Shown here: piece by piece, positions 21,303 to 31,984 of the stretch
Layout: each line of letters opens with the position of its first letter
Position numbering within the stretch: the first letter of the stretch is position 1
DNA from: Anaspis maculata
Lineage: Eukaryota; Arthropoda; Insecta; Coleoptera; Scraptiidae
DNA length: 64,000 bases
Direction of reading: 5' to 3'
NCBI GenBank assembly: GCA_949128115.1
Contig: OX421962.1
Coordinates: 41,191,745 to 41,255,744, forward strand
Notes under the pieces: model-generated
What the model saw: only the letters and a program-made list of their open reading frames with translations
Databases searched by the model: none
Told to the model about the DNA's origin: nothing
Program-made: the position numbers and the translations under genes

Positions 21303-21527
21303 TCATTGTAGGTATCCATGTGTTTGTCTGTAATGTTCGTATAAGTCGAAACGCTTATGGCTCTTGTAGTTGCAGTAGATGCAAGAGAACTGTTCCGGTT
21401 CGACAATGGCATTGTACAGTTCGGCTGCATGAACATTTTTGTAATTCCTTTGGACGTGTTGGTTGAGTTGGAAGAAGAATTCAGTCAGTCCGATGCGAAC
21501 ATTGCGAACAGTTGGACGTGTCCACAA
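21303..21527 (-). pseudogene. C2H2 zinc-finger fragment in the centre of the foldback
   Basis: A 74-codon minus-strand frame ends in FSCIYCNYKSHKRFDLYEHY followed by RQTHGY. This gives a full C2H2 finger: C-x2-C, 12 residues, H-x4-H. Upstream residues (LYNAIVEPEQ) look like a linker. On the minus strand this piece precedes the CAEC fragment of the left arm, so the two may be adjacent parts of one captured gene. There are no other fingers and no start context, so it is not a working gene as it stands. Confidence 0.6.
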
Positions 21528-21754
21528 TTTGGGTTGTTAGTAGGTACCTACCTAATCACGTTGGTCGGAATTTGTCAGTGGCACCAAATAGTGCCCCAGC
21601 TATGCGCTTGACAGCCACGATACTGCCAGCCCAACGAAAACATTACTGCGCTGCGCTTCGGGATTTAAAGAGGCGCCGCAGCTATAATAGGTAGCATAAT
21701 TATAGCATTTTTCACAACCCTATGTAATAATATGCTATTGCTGCTATTGTACCT

Positions 21755-22060
21755 ACAATGCGCCGAGTGTTCTTATCGAGGCTTATCGTTCAAAGCACAA
21801 AGGAACTTCATTCAGGTGGAGCCATGTCGCCGCCGACGCCATCGACTGGTGCGATTGTACCAAATGTTCGTATTGCGCGAAGAAGAGGTGTATGAAGAAG
21901 CACATAATGACGCACGCTACGGACAGAGAAATAACCAGTTCGGCTGTGTGGAATGTCCGTATCGTGTTAAGGAAAAAAAGGGTTTAGACTCGGGTTTAGA
22001 AAAGGCACAAGTTGTTACATCTCTCGAAGATTTTATTAAATACCTAGCGAGTAAGTAGGT
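21755..22060 (+). pseudogene. Zinc-finger gene fragment, right arm (longer copy)
   Basis: This is the inverse of the left-arm fragment but extends ~165 bases further. One frame gives CTKCSYCAKKRCMKKHIMTH, a C-x2-C...H-x3-H finger. Further on another gives FGCVECPYRVKEKKGL, the start of a next finger with CxxC. The frame shifts between blocks, so it is decayed. Compared with the left arm it lacks a few bases (GAAGCCGAGTTC is missing after TCGTTC). The region ends at AATCAACCGGCTCGATTCC, where the satellite boundary begins. Confidence 0.55.
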
Positions 22061-22119
22061 ATCGTTACGGTCGTCAACTTGTCAATCACTATTTAATCAA
22101 CCGGCTCGATTCCTGCCGA

Positions 22120-22325
22120 TGCGCGCGCAGAATTCTGACTTTGAAACTCGGAATTGTGCGCGCGCAGAATTCCGAGTTTGAAACTCAGAATTCCGACTTT
22201 CAAACTCAGAATTCCGACTTTAAACTCAGAATTCCGACTTTAAACTCAGAATTCCGACTTTCAAACTCAGAATTCCGACTTTGAACTCAGAATTCCGACT
22301 TTAAACTCAGAATTCTGACTTTATC
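22120..22325 (-). repeat. GAATTC satellite, right arm
   Basis: About nine inverse units of the left-arm satellite (AAACTCAGAATTCCGACTTT) lie between a GCGCGCGCAGAATTC boundary and CCCCATAATTTCG. The array is roughly a quarter of the length of the left one, showing unequal expansion of the two arms. Confidence 0.9.
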
Positions 22326-23099
22326 CCCATAATTTCGTGTTTTTTTTTCGAAATCATAAAAAAAACTTCTGATGTCCGCTCTGCGCCTTCGTAAAATCAC
22401 GTGTGGATGCACCACGACTTTCATTCTTGCTGATTCGATTTGCTTTATATTCAGTAAATCAATGCTGTAGTCGGACGTCCGTTGTTTTTTTGAATTAATT
22501 TTTTCTTGTAGGCTTGATGACCTAAATGTACCTTCTTTAGGTCAGCTATCTTCATGTTTGCAAACTGTTGACTAATCCAAGAGTACATAAATAATTATAT
22601 CGATTATTTCATTTGGCTGGGGGCTCGTGTGACCGAGCCCATCACTGGCAATATAGAGCGGGAGCCGCGTCTCGCGTTGCCATGGCTACAGCACATGTTT
22701 TGCGCGGGTGCACCCCGGTATCACAGCATCGGCGGTGGGCGCTGAATGCGGAGCCCAAGACGAACTTCTTCAACCATGCGATCGCTTAGAATTATTTTGT
22801 TACAATATTAAAATGACTGATTGTTTTTGCACTGAAATAGATTTTTGGAATGAGTATAATTAATAAAATGCATTCCATGTCTTCCTACCGATAAAAATCT
22901 CTTGCCGCCTTTAGCGTTGGGGGGACCCGCCCTTGAGCCCTCCCGCACCAGCCGCCACTGGATGTATGTAAACAGTGATCCTTAAAGGATGCTGTTTTAC
23001 GAGAAATGTCGTCTTTGAAGTAGAGGTTGTCTCAAGGTTCACCTTTTACTTTCCCGACCCGTCCCCTTACTTGGAAGGGAAAGTTATGTGATGATGCAG

Positions 23100-23830
23100 G
23101 AAACCATTCTGACACGATAGCTGCCGAACCGTTCACCTGATCGACTTGAAATTTGGTATACGGACAGGGTCTTTATGAGCTGATTAGTTTTTGGCTGTCA
23201 TCTGGAAACTGAAGTGTCACTATCAAAAATGACAGAATAAGGTTTATCTCACAAAACTTGACTGGCAATATGTCATTTGAAAGCCCTAAAAAAGCTGTAT
23301 TCAGAACAGTTTGAAGTATCACTCTCACTGTCACTTCTTGTCAATAATTATTGAATGTCAAAGTTAAAAAGTTTGCCATTCAACTATTCAGAATCTATTC
23401 GATAGATTGGAACCAAATTTGACTAGAAGCAACATAACATAAGAACCAAACTAAGACTGCAGTTCGAGTTTTCCACCATTTTCTAGTTGGGCGTCAAAAT
23501 TTTCAAATTTTCTCCTGGCCGTTGCCACCAGAGACGGCCACCCACCCGGGTTTTGATCAGAACGACCCGCGTTTGATGCAGGACTTCAGTCAGACGCTCT
23601 TTCTTGCTTGAGTATCGACGTTTTTCGAGAAATTTCTATAGATATCAAAAGTAGATTGCATTGGGCGTCGTGTAGGCCTGTTTTCAAATGCGACGCGGTA
23701 CCGGTTTTCCGGCGGTGATTTTTTCAAAATTGAACTTACACATCCCGTAGTTTCCAAAAAAAGCTGCAGAGCTAACTTTGACATGCGGTAAGCTCCACGA
23801 AATATTCATTAGGGTGCAGACTTGCTGCGA
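23100..23830 (+). repeat. Dispersed repeat, copy 1
   Basis: Very similar in order and wording to 35430-36150. Shared blocks include TTAGTTTTTGGCTGT, CTGTATTCAGAACAGTT, TTTGATGCAGGACT, GGGCGTCGTGTAG and ACTTTGACATGCGGT. No open frame is conserved between the two copies, so it is a non-coding dispersed repeat, possibly the inside of an old DNA element. I could not define its ends. Confidence 0.7.
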
Positions 23831-24828
23831 GTCGTGATTGGAGGAAGGATTAAATCAATTTTTGACAAGAAAATTATTGAAATTGAATAAACGGTTCTCG
23901 ATCTTGCCACTGTTGAGACTCAAACCAAAGTACATCCTTGTAGCTTTCGAAAGAGACCTAGGTAAACGGTGAGATTCTGTCAAGGAACAAACCCACAGGG
24001 ATTGATTCCGCAACGCTTATTTTACCAATTCAACTCCGTCCTTAAGCACGACTGAGAAGCTCTGACATGCCACGAATATGTCATTGAAATACCTTAATTT
24101 GACCTGACCTGTTCTTTGAGTTTGCGTTCTATTGGTATGAAATTGTCGACAGAACTTGCTTGCTGTTCTATTTCTTGTGGCTGTACCGCCTTTTGCTGGA
24201 ATGTAGATTTAACGCGTGGGTGAATTCTGTAGTTCAGGACAATCAAGACATCAAATAAGTTTCCTCCCGGAGCGCACGGAGAATTCTCATTCGAATTACC
24301 GCAGATGCGTATAATAGTAAGATGTAAGGAGACTTGGCGAGGTAGAAGGAACTGGTGCGTAATGACGAGAAATGTTACACATGTACGTCTTGGCAGCAAA
24401 AATAACTTAGATCCGGTAATGGATTGGGAATGCTTACGGCTAAAGTTCGATGAGTTGTACTCTCTGTAGTGCAATAATTGCCCGCTCTACCGTTCAAGCG
24501 ATGATTAACGGCGATATAAATCATCGCTTTATATGAATTAAACAAATACGTAACAATAGTAATAATAGAATATCTCGAAGGTATGGCATTTTTTTCAATC
24601 GTACATATAAGTCTACCTTTATGGCATTTTCATTGTGCTAGATAGGAAACAAGAACAAAATGCGTGGAGGTGTAACTGATGCTTTAACAGTATATTACGG
24701 TTAATGCAATACGAAGCACCACTAATCGACATTAGTATTCTTTTTATAGATTCCTTGCGGCGTTTAAGACGGGAGACGTATGTCAAATTTTATAAAGTAC
24801 CGACGTCAAAAGAGTCCCCAAATAACAT

Positions 24829-24962
24829 GATTTCAATGACCGCATTCGTAAGTCACAACAGTTGTGGAGCACTTCCACGCGATTTGTCGAAATTTTAATT
24901 TTGACCAATGGCGTAGAAGTGCTCCACAACTGTTGTGACTTACGAACACGGTCATTGAAATA
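24829..24962. mobile_element. MITE, ~134 bp
   Basis: The arms GATTTCAATGACCGCATTCG and AAGTCACAACAGTTGTGGAG are matched in inverse by CTCCACAACTGTTGTGACTT and CGAACACGGTCATTGAAATA. The arms are about 50 bases with a ~35-base AT-rich spacer. Each arm also contains the small palindrome CACAACAGTTGTG. Confidence 0.75.
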
Positions 24963-25138
24963 TCATTCACCCATCGTTGACTCGTTGCTATGGCTATGGC
25001 ACAGAACATCAAAATTTTGATCAAGGATGGATCAAGGTTTTGAAACGCGGGTTTGGAACGAGATCCCATAACCAGCTTCCGTAATTTGTTCTGAAGCATA
25101 TCAGTTCAACATCACATCTGGTTCAGTCAAACCCAAAT

Positions 25139-25898
25139 GGCAATACGTCGTATGTCACAAAACTTTTTTTTGAGAGTGCCAAAAACTTCGCTCATAGGCA
25201 CTCTGCGGATTTGCTTCAGCGCCAAAAGTTGCGGGTTTTTTGTACTTTTCCTGTTGGAAGTTATCTATGGGGCCTTGCAATTGAAAAACTCAACGTGAGG
25301 TCGCCACTACTGTAGGGGGCGCCTACTTCGATGAAGCGGCCGTAACCACGGGAAAAACATGGGAGTTTGAATAGTTTGACCAGTAATTGACAGTGACTGG
25401 AGACGTCAAGCAAGAAACAGAGGTTATCCAAATTTCAAATCAAGACATAAAATGACGGACGTCGGTCGCTGAAGCGTCAGCGCCGTCAAAAATGTCGAAT
25501 TTGCCCCCAACGGTCGTGGCGCCCTCGGTGTGTGAAAGTGGCAGTGCAAGGCCCCATTTCCATAACAACAATACCGTTCAAATAATCATACCACCTGCAA
25601 ATGTCAATTTCCATAATTCATAAACTTCAACATTGACAATTTTCCTCACACATATGTTCGCGACCTGCCGCATGAGGGTACTGAAACGGGCGGGATATTC
25701 AAAATGTCCAGAACGCCCATACCCCCATCATACGCTTGAAGAAAATCTTTATCACCCATCGTTATTTTGCACCCCTAAACTCACATGACAAGATGACGAT
25801 GAGTAACAGAGGTTTTCTTCAAGCGTCTGATAGGTATAAGCGACGGTTCTTTGGCTCTCTCAAAAAAAGTTTTGTGACATACGACGTTTTGCCATATC
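25139..25898. mobile_element. Palindromic element with a nested MITE
   Basis: The left arm CGTCGTATGTCACAAAACTT followed by TTTTTTGAGAG is matched in inverse near 25850-25890 by CTCTCTCAAAAAAAGTTTTG and GACATACGACG. The 291-bp MITE at 25267-25557 sits inside. An inner pair, TACGCTTGAAGAAAAT and TTTTCTTCAAGCGT (25730-25830), adds a further short palindrome. Confidence 0.6.
25267..25557. mobile_element. 291-bp MITE (copy 2)
   Basis: Same length, same ATGGGGCCTTGCA ends and nearly the same interior as the copy at 13174-13464, in the opposite orientation. The high similarity of both copies implies recent activity. No coding capacity. Confidence 0.85.
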
Positions 25899-27499
25899 CA
25901 CGACGATATGCCTCTTTAAGAAAATGCGCTACTGAGACTAACGCACGTGAAGGCATGCTCACTTGTTTCAAATTACCCTGTATATCTGCGATCAAAATCA
26001 TTATACGGTTTTTGATTAGCTCATTACACTTTATCATTGTCAAACATTAAAAATTAAACACCTGTAAAGGGCCGATCTGTTTCGAGAAGCGCAGATCTCA
26101 TTTCAGTGTTCAATGCATATTGATATTGATATAATGACATGAGTTAGTTAAAGGCAGATGCCAAGAACCTATCTGGTTTTCTTTTGCAAAAAATATAGGT
26201 ACTCTACATTAATTCCGCTCAAGCATGTTTTATACAAGCTTACTGCACAAGGGTTTTTGCATAGGTGATTATTTAGGTCAGTACACTAGCAACCTAAAGG
26301 CTAGCACAAGTGTCTGCATGAATATCACCATCACGGCACCAATAACGTGAAAGCTCGCCTCGAGTAAACAACCAAAGATCTCGCTACAGATTGTTACTTC
26401 ATCTGTTGAATTAATTTGTGTTATTTAACGTTCAAACAAATAGGAGACATCCGAGCAAGCAGGAAATCGATTGTATGCTGGCTGGCATCGCACAGATATC
26501 ATTTTCTCGCAAAGCACATTTTTCTCTGCTCCTTCCAATTATTGCCGATTTTTCCGCCTTTCTTCGATTTCCTGGTGAAAGTCGTGATATTCTGGAATTG
26601 TGCGTTCCTTTCTGGAAAGGACGAGTTAATTAGGCTCCGAACCCGCGAGCCCCTAGGTTATAAATCAATTAAAGAGTTTGCACAGCGACTGCATGATGCA
26701 TTATTTTCATTAGAGGCGAACGCGAAACTTGGTCAACTATTCTGAGAGGGAGATTTATTTTTAGAATGATGCGACTTCATCTTTAGTTGGTGTTTCCTTC
26801 TTTAGTTCCTTTTGGACTGCTTCATCCTAAGAAGTCCAATTGCATGGTAGGTAAGCCGCAATTTTATAATTACTTAATTATACTCACCATACCTGGTAAT
26901 TATAATTGATATGTAAAACATCATAATTGCTGTTGTTTTATACCCAATCTACTAAACAAACAAATTCATTACAACATACAAAGTCATGCTTCGATGATGT
27001 TTTAAATTAATTTTGTCCGTGCGCGAAGCGTTTCGACGATGAGTAAAATTGTTTCAAATGCAAAATTTATTCCAACAAACCAATCTTTGATTGGTTTGCA
27101 TCAATCTTTCTGCGTAGTATTGGAGGAATGTACATCTTAATTACATAAAAAATCTCGTAGTCAGCACAACCAGACCTACATGATTGTATGAATGAGTCTG
27201 AAGTCGTCGGAATAATTCCTCAAGTTATGTTGATGACTGCACTTGCAATTATTATTCAAAAACAAAAGTCAAGAACAGCCAAGCTTACCTCAAACAAGCG
27301 CTAAGAATTTCACGGGCATGACCTACTGTAGAGAATATTCTTGCGTTACAAATCAGTAATAAAATCACTGTTGATCGCACTTCGCACTCTCGCCGTTAAT
27401 TCAACTATGACTTGTTCCTTGGCTATGCCGCCTTATATACTCGCGTCTTGCATTCAAGAACATTCCAGCTTTTTCTGGAAAGGTCTCAAAGGTCTTCTC

Positions 27500-27670
27500 C
27501 ACAAATTGTGCAGGTGTGTGTCTTATTCGCACGTCCTGGTCTCCAGCGAGTTTCGTTACAATATTTCCAAAATCAACAAAAACGCTAAGACTGACTTTTT
27601 AGAAGTGATCCAAGACAAATCGTCCTGGGCCTGGGGGACCTCAAAACGGATATATCCGTCTCAACTAATA
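27500..27670 (+). repeat. Dispersed repeat pieces
   Basis: Positions 27503-27560 carry TTGTGCAGGTGTGTGTCTTA, CGTCCTGGTCTCCAGCGAGT and TTCGTTACAA. The inverse occurs at about 48715-48775. Positions 27615-27665 contain the inverse of the GAATATATCCATTTTGAGGT and CCCCCAAGACGA segment found at 35320-35360. So the region is a junction of at least two dispersed repeats. The 142-codon frame over it has no recognised domain. Confidence 0.5.
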
Positions 27671-28027
27671 TTTTTTTCTGGACGATCACAAGACGTTATT
27701 GTCCATCATTGGTGGGGGGGAGGGGGTGTTGAGAAAGTAATAGTTTACCAATTTCAAAAAGCCTGGTGATGGGCATTCTTCTGGCTAAGGCACGATGACG
27801 GGTTAGGTGTTCCCTGAGATTATACTTTATATACCAAGATGACAACGGAAGGCAAGGAGTGTCAAAGTGGTTCATTCGACATTCCCGGCCCCGTCCCCTC
27901 ACTCGAAATGAAAAGTTGCATAATGATATTCACAGTGCGCTTCAAAAGTTTGGAGTAATGGATTTTTTTTTGTTAGGAATATCGAAAAACCCTTGGAGAG
28001 AATCAAATCGATTTTTACAGAAACATA

Positions 28028-28458
28028 CAGGGTGTCCCAAAACTCGCGCTCCAGGGAACACTGATACGTGCCGACAACAATAGGTTCCCAGAAAACAGGA
28101 GAAAAAATGTATTGCTGCTTGCATAAAGGAGTCATGAGTCCTTTGAATTCACCAATCCCAGAGGGTCAATTCGAGGTAAATTTGCAAAATTCAACCGGTT
28201 GCTAAGTTTCGAAAGTAATACCAGTTGCCTGTCATTTTGCAATAAATGTTTGGCTCATTGTTAATAAAAGGAAACCTAGCAACTTAAAATCAGGGTAACA
28301 CACCTCAAAGGTGTAGGTCTCTGATTGGTTAACTTAATTTTGTCTTTTCTTGAATACCATTTGAGGTAGATTTTTTTTTTCTCGGTATAACACATCCGAC
28401 TGCCGTCCACTTTTTGCTTCATTTTCTCTGGGGCGCGAGTTTTGAAACATCCTGTATT
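28028..28458. mobile_element. Foldback element with ACAGGGTGTCCC ends
   Basis: The left ACAGGGTGTCCCAAAACTCG and CGCTCCAGG pair with the right GGGGCGCGAGTTTTGAAACA and TCCTGTA. The ends belong to the same terminal style as the palindromes at 54.4-59.8 kb. The interior is decayed, with no coding. Confidence 0.6.
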
Positions 28459-28744
28459 CTTCGAAAAATTTTATTTTTCCACCTCTCTCCGCTTTCAAGC
28501 AGTGACTTCATCGACTTTTTTTCAAGCAACATTTTTCCCTAGATTTGGATGGACTATGAAATGTTGATTTCAACAATAAGTACATGTGGAGATATTATTT
28601 TTTGAAATCTAAAAAGAGGAATAGAGTTTTATAGAAGTTTTTATCAAATTAACAACTTTTTATTGCAAAATCGATACTAAAATTTAAGTTACTCCTACAA
28701 AAACTGTCAAATGACGGTCATTTTTTTCTTGGCCAATCGAACTT

Positions 28745-28935
28745 GAAGTTCAAAAAAATATATTTTGCAGAGTTTCGGGGTGTATTGCTCTTTTTCAACC
28801 GGTCGATGTTATTTGACCAATCAAATAAACCTTGTTTTTGATGTAACCCTATAAGAAGAAGTCTAATGGGGTCAGATTTGGGAACCGAGCCGGCCATCCA
28901 ATAAAGTCTCGCCCGCCGATCCACCTAAGTTACAG
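28745..28935 (-). pseudogene. Mariner-like (DDE) transposase relic
   Basis: Read on the minus strand, one frame gives WIGGRDFIGWPARFPNLTPL followed by DFFL and a stop. A neighbouring stretch then reads VTSKTRFI. This matches the well-known block of mariner-type transposases (RWIGRxGPIxWPxRSPDLTPLDFFLWG, then a short lysine-rich link), which contains the third catalytic Asp region. Stops and frame shifts show that it is dead. No flanking inverted repeats could be paired with confidence. Confidence 0.55.
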
Positions 28936-28959
28936 TTTCAGCATCAGAATATTTTTCAT

Positions 28960-31741
28960 CAAAATAAGTGCAAACTCCGAAGCAAACTCCTACAAGAGAC
29001 TTTGATATGTTGGACTATAAATCTGTATTATGTGCTTTATATTCTTAATTCAAGTTTCAAGAGAAATATAACATACCATTTTCAAATTGATCTTTATAAC
29101 CACCGATTTTTTGGCTTTTTCGGTTCTAGATAATACTCATCAGGGTTATATTGGAGGAATGTTAAAAGCAGTGAAGTGATGAACACACCAGCGTTAAAGA
29201 CGCGGTTTAAGAGGCGGTTTCAATGAGCTAAAAGCCATGAGAATGGGCCAATACATCTTCAATCACAAATAATTATAGAAATAGTTTGACATGGTAATGA
29301 GAAAAACGGCCAAAGCATGGTGGGCAGAAGACCAAAAATCACTTTCAAATCTGCAGAAAAGTTAAGAAACAATCGAAATATTATTATTTCAAAAATTATG
29401 GTAGAAACTATGCAATGGAACTTCTGGAAAGAAAAGCAGCTTTCAGAATGCCCCTATGCCTGAGAGTAAATAACGATCGATTGTTTGCGGAAGACTGGTA
29501 AAAGCGCGCACTTCTCTCACTGCCTAAGTACCAGAAGCCTGTAGTTATCCAGATAGCCCGTATTTATATTTAGATTAAAACCGTATGTAGGTACCTACCC
29601 ATGCCTATGACCATCCGTGATAATAACACCGTATTGTTGTTTGTGGTTCAAAGACACGTAAATTCCCAGAGGGCTGTCTGTTGCTGTTTTGCAAAGCCAA
29701 TGACATGGAACAGTGAAAGTCTTCACCACAACTCTGTGGCGATTGTTATCACAGAATGATGATACTGCAAGTCATTTACACGGAAACATGTGTTACAAGG
29801 TGTCCATATTCAAGTTGCACTGTTTCTAGCCAGGCCATTCATTTAGTATCGTCCGTACGCTAGAGCTTCCCACTACACTACATAACCCATCAGAGTATAG
29901 GTGTAGTGCGGCTTCGGCCATTCAACAAAACAAACTGGAGGTGTTATAATCTGACGCATCTGATGCCTTGCGAAGAACTTGCAAGTTGCACATTGTCCTA
30001 CATATTTAGAGCGCCTTAAAAATCGAAATAAAATTTATGTGGTTGTAACACCCTGTACATGGCAATATTTCAAAGGGAAGTGTCGTAAATATCAAATCAT
30101 ATTTATTATTGAATCACCCACGTAGAAGGTAAAGGACAATAATAATTATTTGTGAGCAACAATGACAGCAACAGACGCATGGTACAAATTAGCCTGCTCA
30201 TGCAAATGGGGGATTTTTCTCGAAAGACTGTATTCTCGGTTGTTTGAGGCTTAAAGCGGGGAAATCTAGTGTTGTACCAGTAACAGTTGTATACATAACT
30301 GAGCGGTTATTATAACTACACTTTTAAAATATAGGTACCTAGGTACAAGTATACAATGTTGGATATGTAAGTATTATTATAAGTAATTTTATTTCCTGCT
30401 TCGTATGCCAACTATTGTGGCAGGGATTTTTCAAGGCGGAAATCCTTCAGGATCATTTGAATACATTATACCTACACTCACGTGGGAGGTGTCGTTCTCA
30501 CTTTCAGCGCCTAATGATAATAATAATTATTATCAACAAACAAAATTGTAACGGTGCATTATGCACGGTTGGAACATGCATGTATGCTTGCGTATTGTAT
30601 TGAAGCTTTGCTTTGTTTCTCTTTAATAAATCTTATGGGTATGGAATAAATCGAAACAGCGATAACCAGTATTGCAATCGGTTGGTGGTATTTTTTATAA
30701 TTAATTTACCAGCTGATTTATAGCAATGCATACTGTAAAAAGTGAGATCGCTTACTGGTGAGTAGTGAGTTCTTGCAGCACCACATATAGTAATAATAAG
30801 TAATATAATACGCACCATTTGTCATAAATCACGATTTTTAAATCGCACCGCAAGTTTTGCATATTGGTTATAAATTGCACAATACATCATTCCATATCGG
30901 ATTTTTAGAGGGTTGCATTATGCATGTGAGTAACATAGACGATTGCATATTTCGTAATCCAGAAACGTGATATTCGAACCTGCATGTTTTGTCATCTCAT
31001 TATTTTTGATGCAATAAAACAATGATTCAGTGCCACTTTAAAAGTCTCAAAAATTTATAAGCAATAAAATTTCTATGCATGAAGCTACTTAATTATTTAT
31101 GTTTCAAATTCATGAATGAACGCCGTATGGGTTCTCAAAAATAACAAGCGTTTGTACAATAAAGGGACGTAGGTGGAAAACGTGGATTTAATCATTGAAA
31201 TATATTTTTAATGTGGGCATTATGGAAGTGTAGGTATCCTGCACATCGAACCTGCGAGGCAAGCACATGCCTACAGGTAGTCGGAAACGAGGTGATTGTG
31301 TAAGGTGCCGTAATTTATACCACTTGTAATACAAAAGGATTTGATTGTAATTTACATAACGACTTGGATAAGAGGACTATCAGCTGGCTTCTTCGGTTAT
31401 TACAGGTCTGTCTGGATTTGGGGTGTCTAATAAGGGTATAGAAAAAAAGGAGAGTGTCTGAATCGTGTATCTAAACGACTTGGCGACTGATTTATTTATA
31501 CTCTAAATAAGTACATAGATAGCATGATCTTTATTATAGACCAAAATAAATGGGAGGAACCAAATCCCAAACAACACTAATGACACATTTAAGGGAGACG
31601 TGGAGAGTTTTATATATTTTCATCTAGGTTTACATGGCATTTTTGTGTAGAGGGTCCGTATTTTAGTCGCTACGTACCCTGTAGGTTGAAGTTAATTGGT
31701 GGGTAGATGAAAGGTAAGTCTACAGGTGCGTCTTTTCTACG
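28960..31741. other. Unassigned non-coding stretch
   Basis: No gene is supported. A weak pair (TTACAAGGTGTCCATATTCA near 29788 and GTTGTAACACCCTGTAC near 30045) might be the ends of a decayed ~270-bp element of the ACAGGGTG style. Short TAGGTACCTA motifs occur near 29590 and 30335. Confidence 0.3.
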
Positions 31742-31984
31742 TTGAGTAAACCTAAACTGGAAGTTATTTGTAAGTTTCGTTACCCGCCACAGCCAGATCA
31801 AGCGTGGGATATCTGTAACTTTAACCTGATGTCCGCTGGGAGTCCAGGCATTTCACCGAGAGGTCCGTGGTCCGTTGTTCAGGTCCTTACTGGCCATGGC
31901 CAGTTTCGTGTCCATGAGGCGAGGGTGAGCAGGGGCGGCCACAACTGTCGGACGTGTAGCGTCCTGACGATCCAATCCATATAG
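31742..31984 (+). pseudogene. C-terminal fragment of a non-LTR reverse transcriptase
   Basis: An 80-codon frame contains VVQVLTGHGQFRVHEARVSR followed by GGHNCRTC. The pattern LTGHGxFxxHxxRxxxxxxxxCxxC is the conserved end block of R1/Jockey/I-type LINE proteins, in which it leads into a C-terminal zinc-knuckle-like motif. The frame stops soon after CRTC, before the usual second half of that motif. Upstream there is no reverse transcriptase core. It is therefore a short, 5'-truncated or decayed copy, unrelated in wording to the LINE at 11-15 kb. Confidence 0.55.

Larger units (their letters stand above)
20051..22391. mobile_element. Foldback element carrying satellite arms and zinc-finger gene fragments
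   Basis: The outer ends are inverse copies: CGAAGGCGCAGAGCGGACAT at the left and its complement ending CTCTGCGCCTTCG at the right, with TA just outside both ends. Moving inward, each arm has an AT-rich TTTTTTTCGAA stretch, CACGAAATTATGGGGAT, then a tandem array of ~20-bp GAATTC units. A GCGCGCGCAGAATTC boundary follows, then AATCAACCGGCTCGATTCC and a zinc-finger coding fragment. The single-copy centre (about 21240-21700) carries a further zinc-finger piece. The left array has about 40 units and the right about nine. The left arm also lacks ~165 bases of the zinc-finger segment present on the right. Confidence 0.8.
19655..22960. mobile_element. hAT-like element shell, 3.3 kb
   Basis: The left end CAGTGGCGACTCGTG is matched at the right by the complement of CAGTGGCGGCTGGTG. 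The flanking 8-mers, taggtatg on the left and gatgtatg on the right, agree at six of eight positions, which fits the 8-bp target duplication of hAT transposons. No transposase frame is visible. Inside lie a 258-bp hairpin (19701-19958), the 2.3-kb foldback element (20051-22391) and a GC-rich right part with GTGTGACCGAGCCC and GAGCGGGAGCCGCG (about 22625-22680). It is probably a composite that captured later insertions. Confidence 0.6.

Noticed and set aside
24094..24474. 126-codon minus-strand frame
   Set aside because: No recognisable domain, composition not protein-like over its length, and no supporting context.
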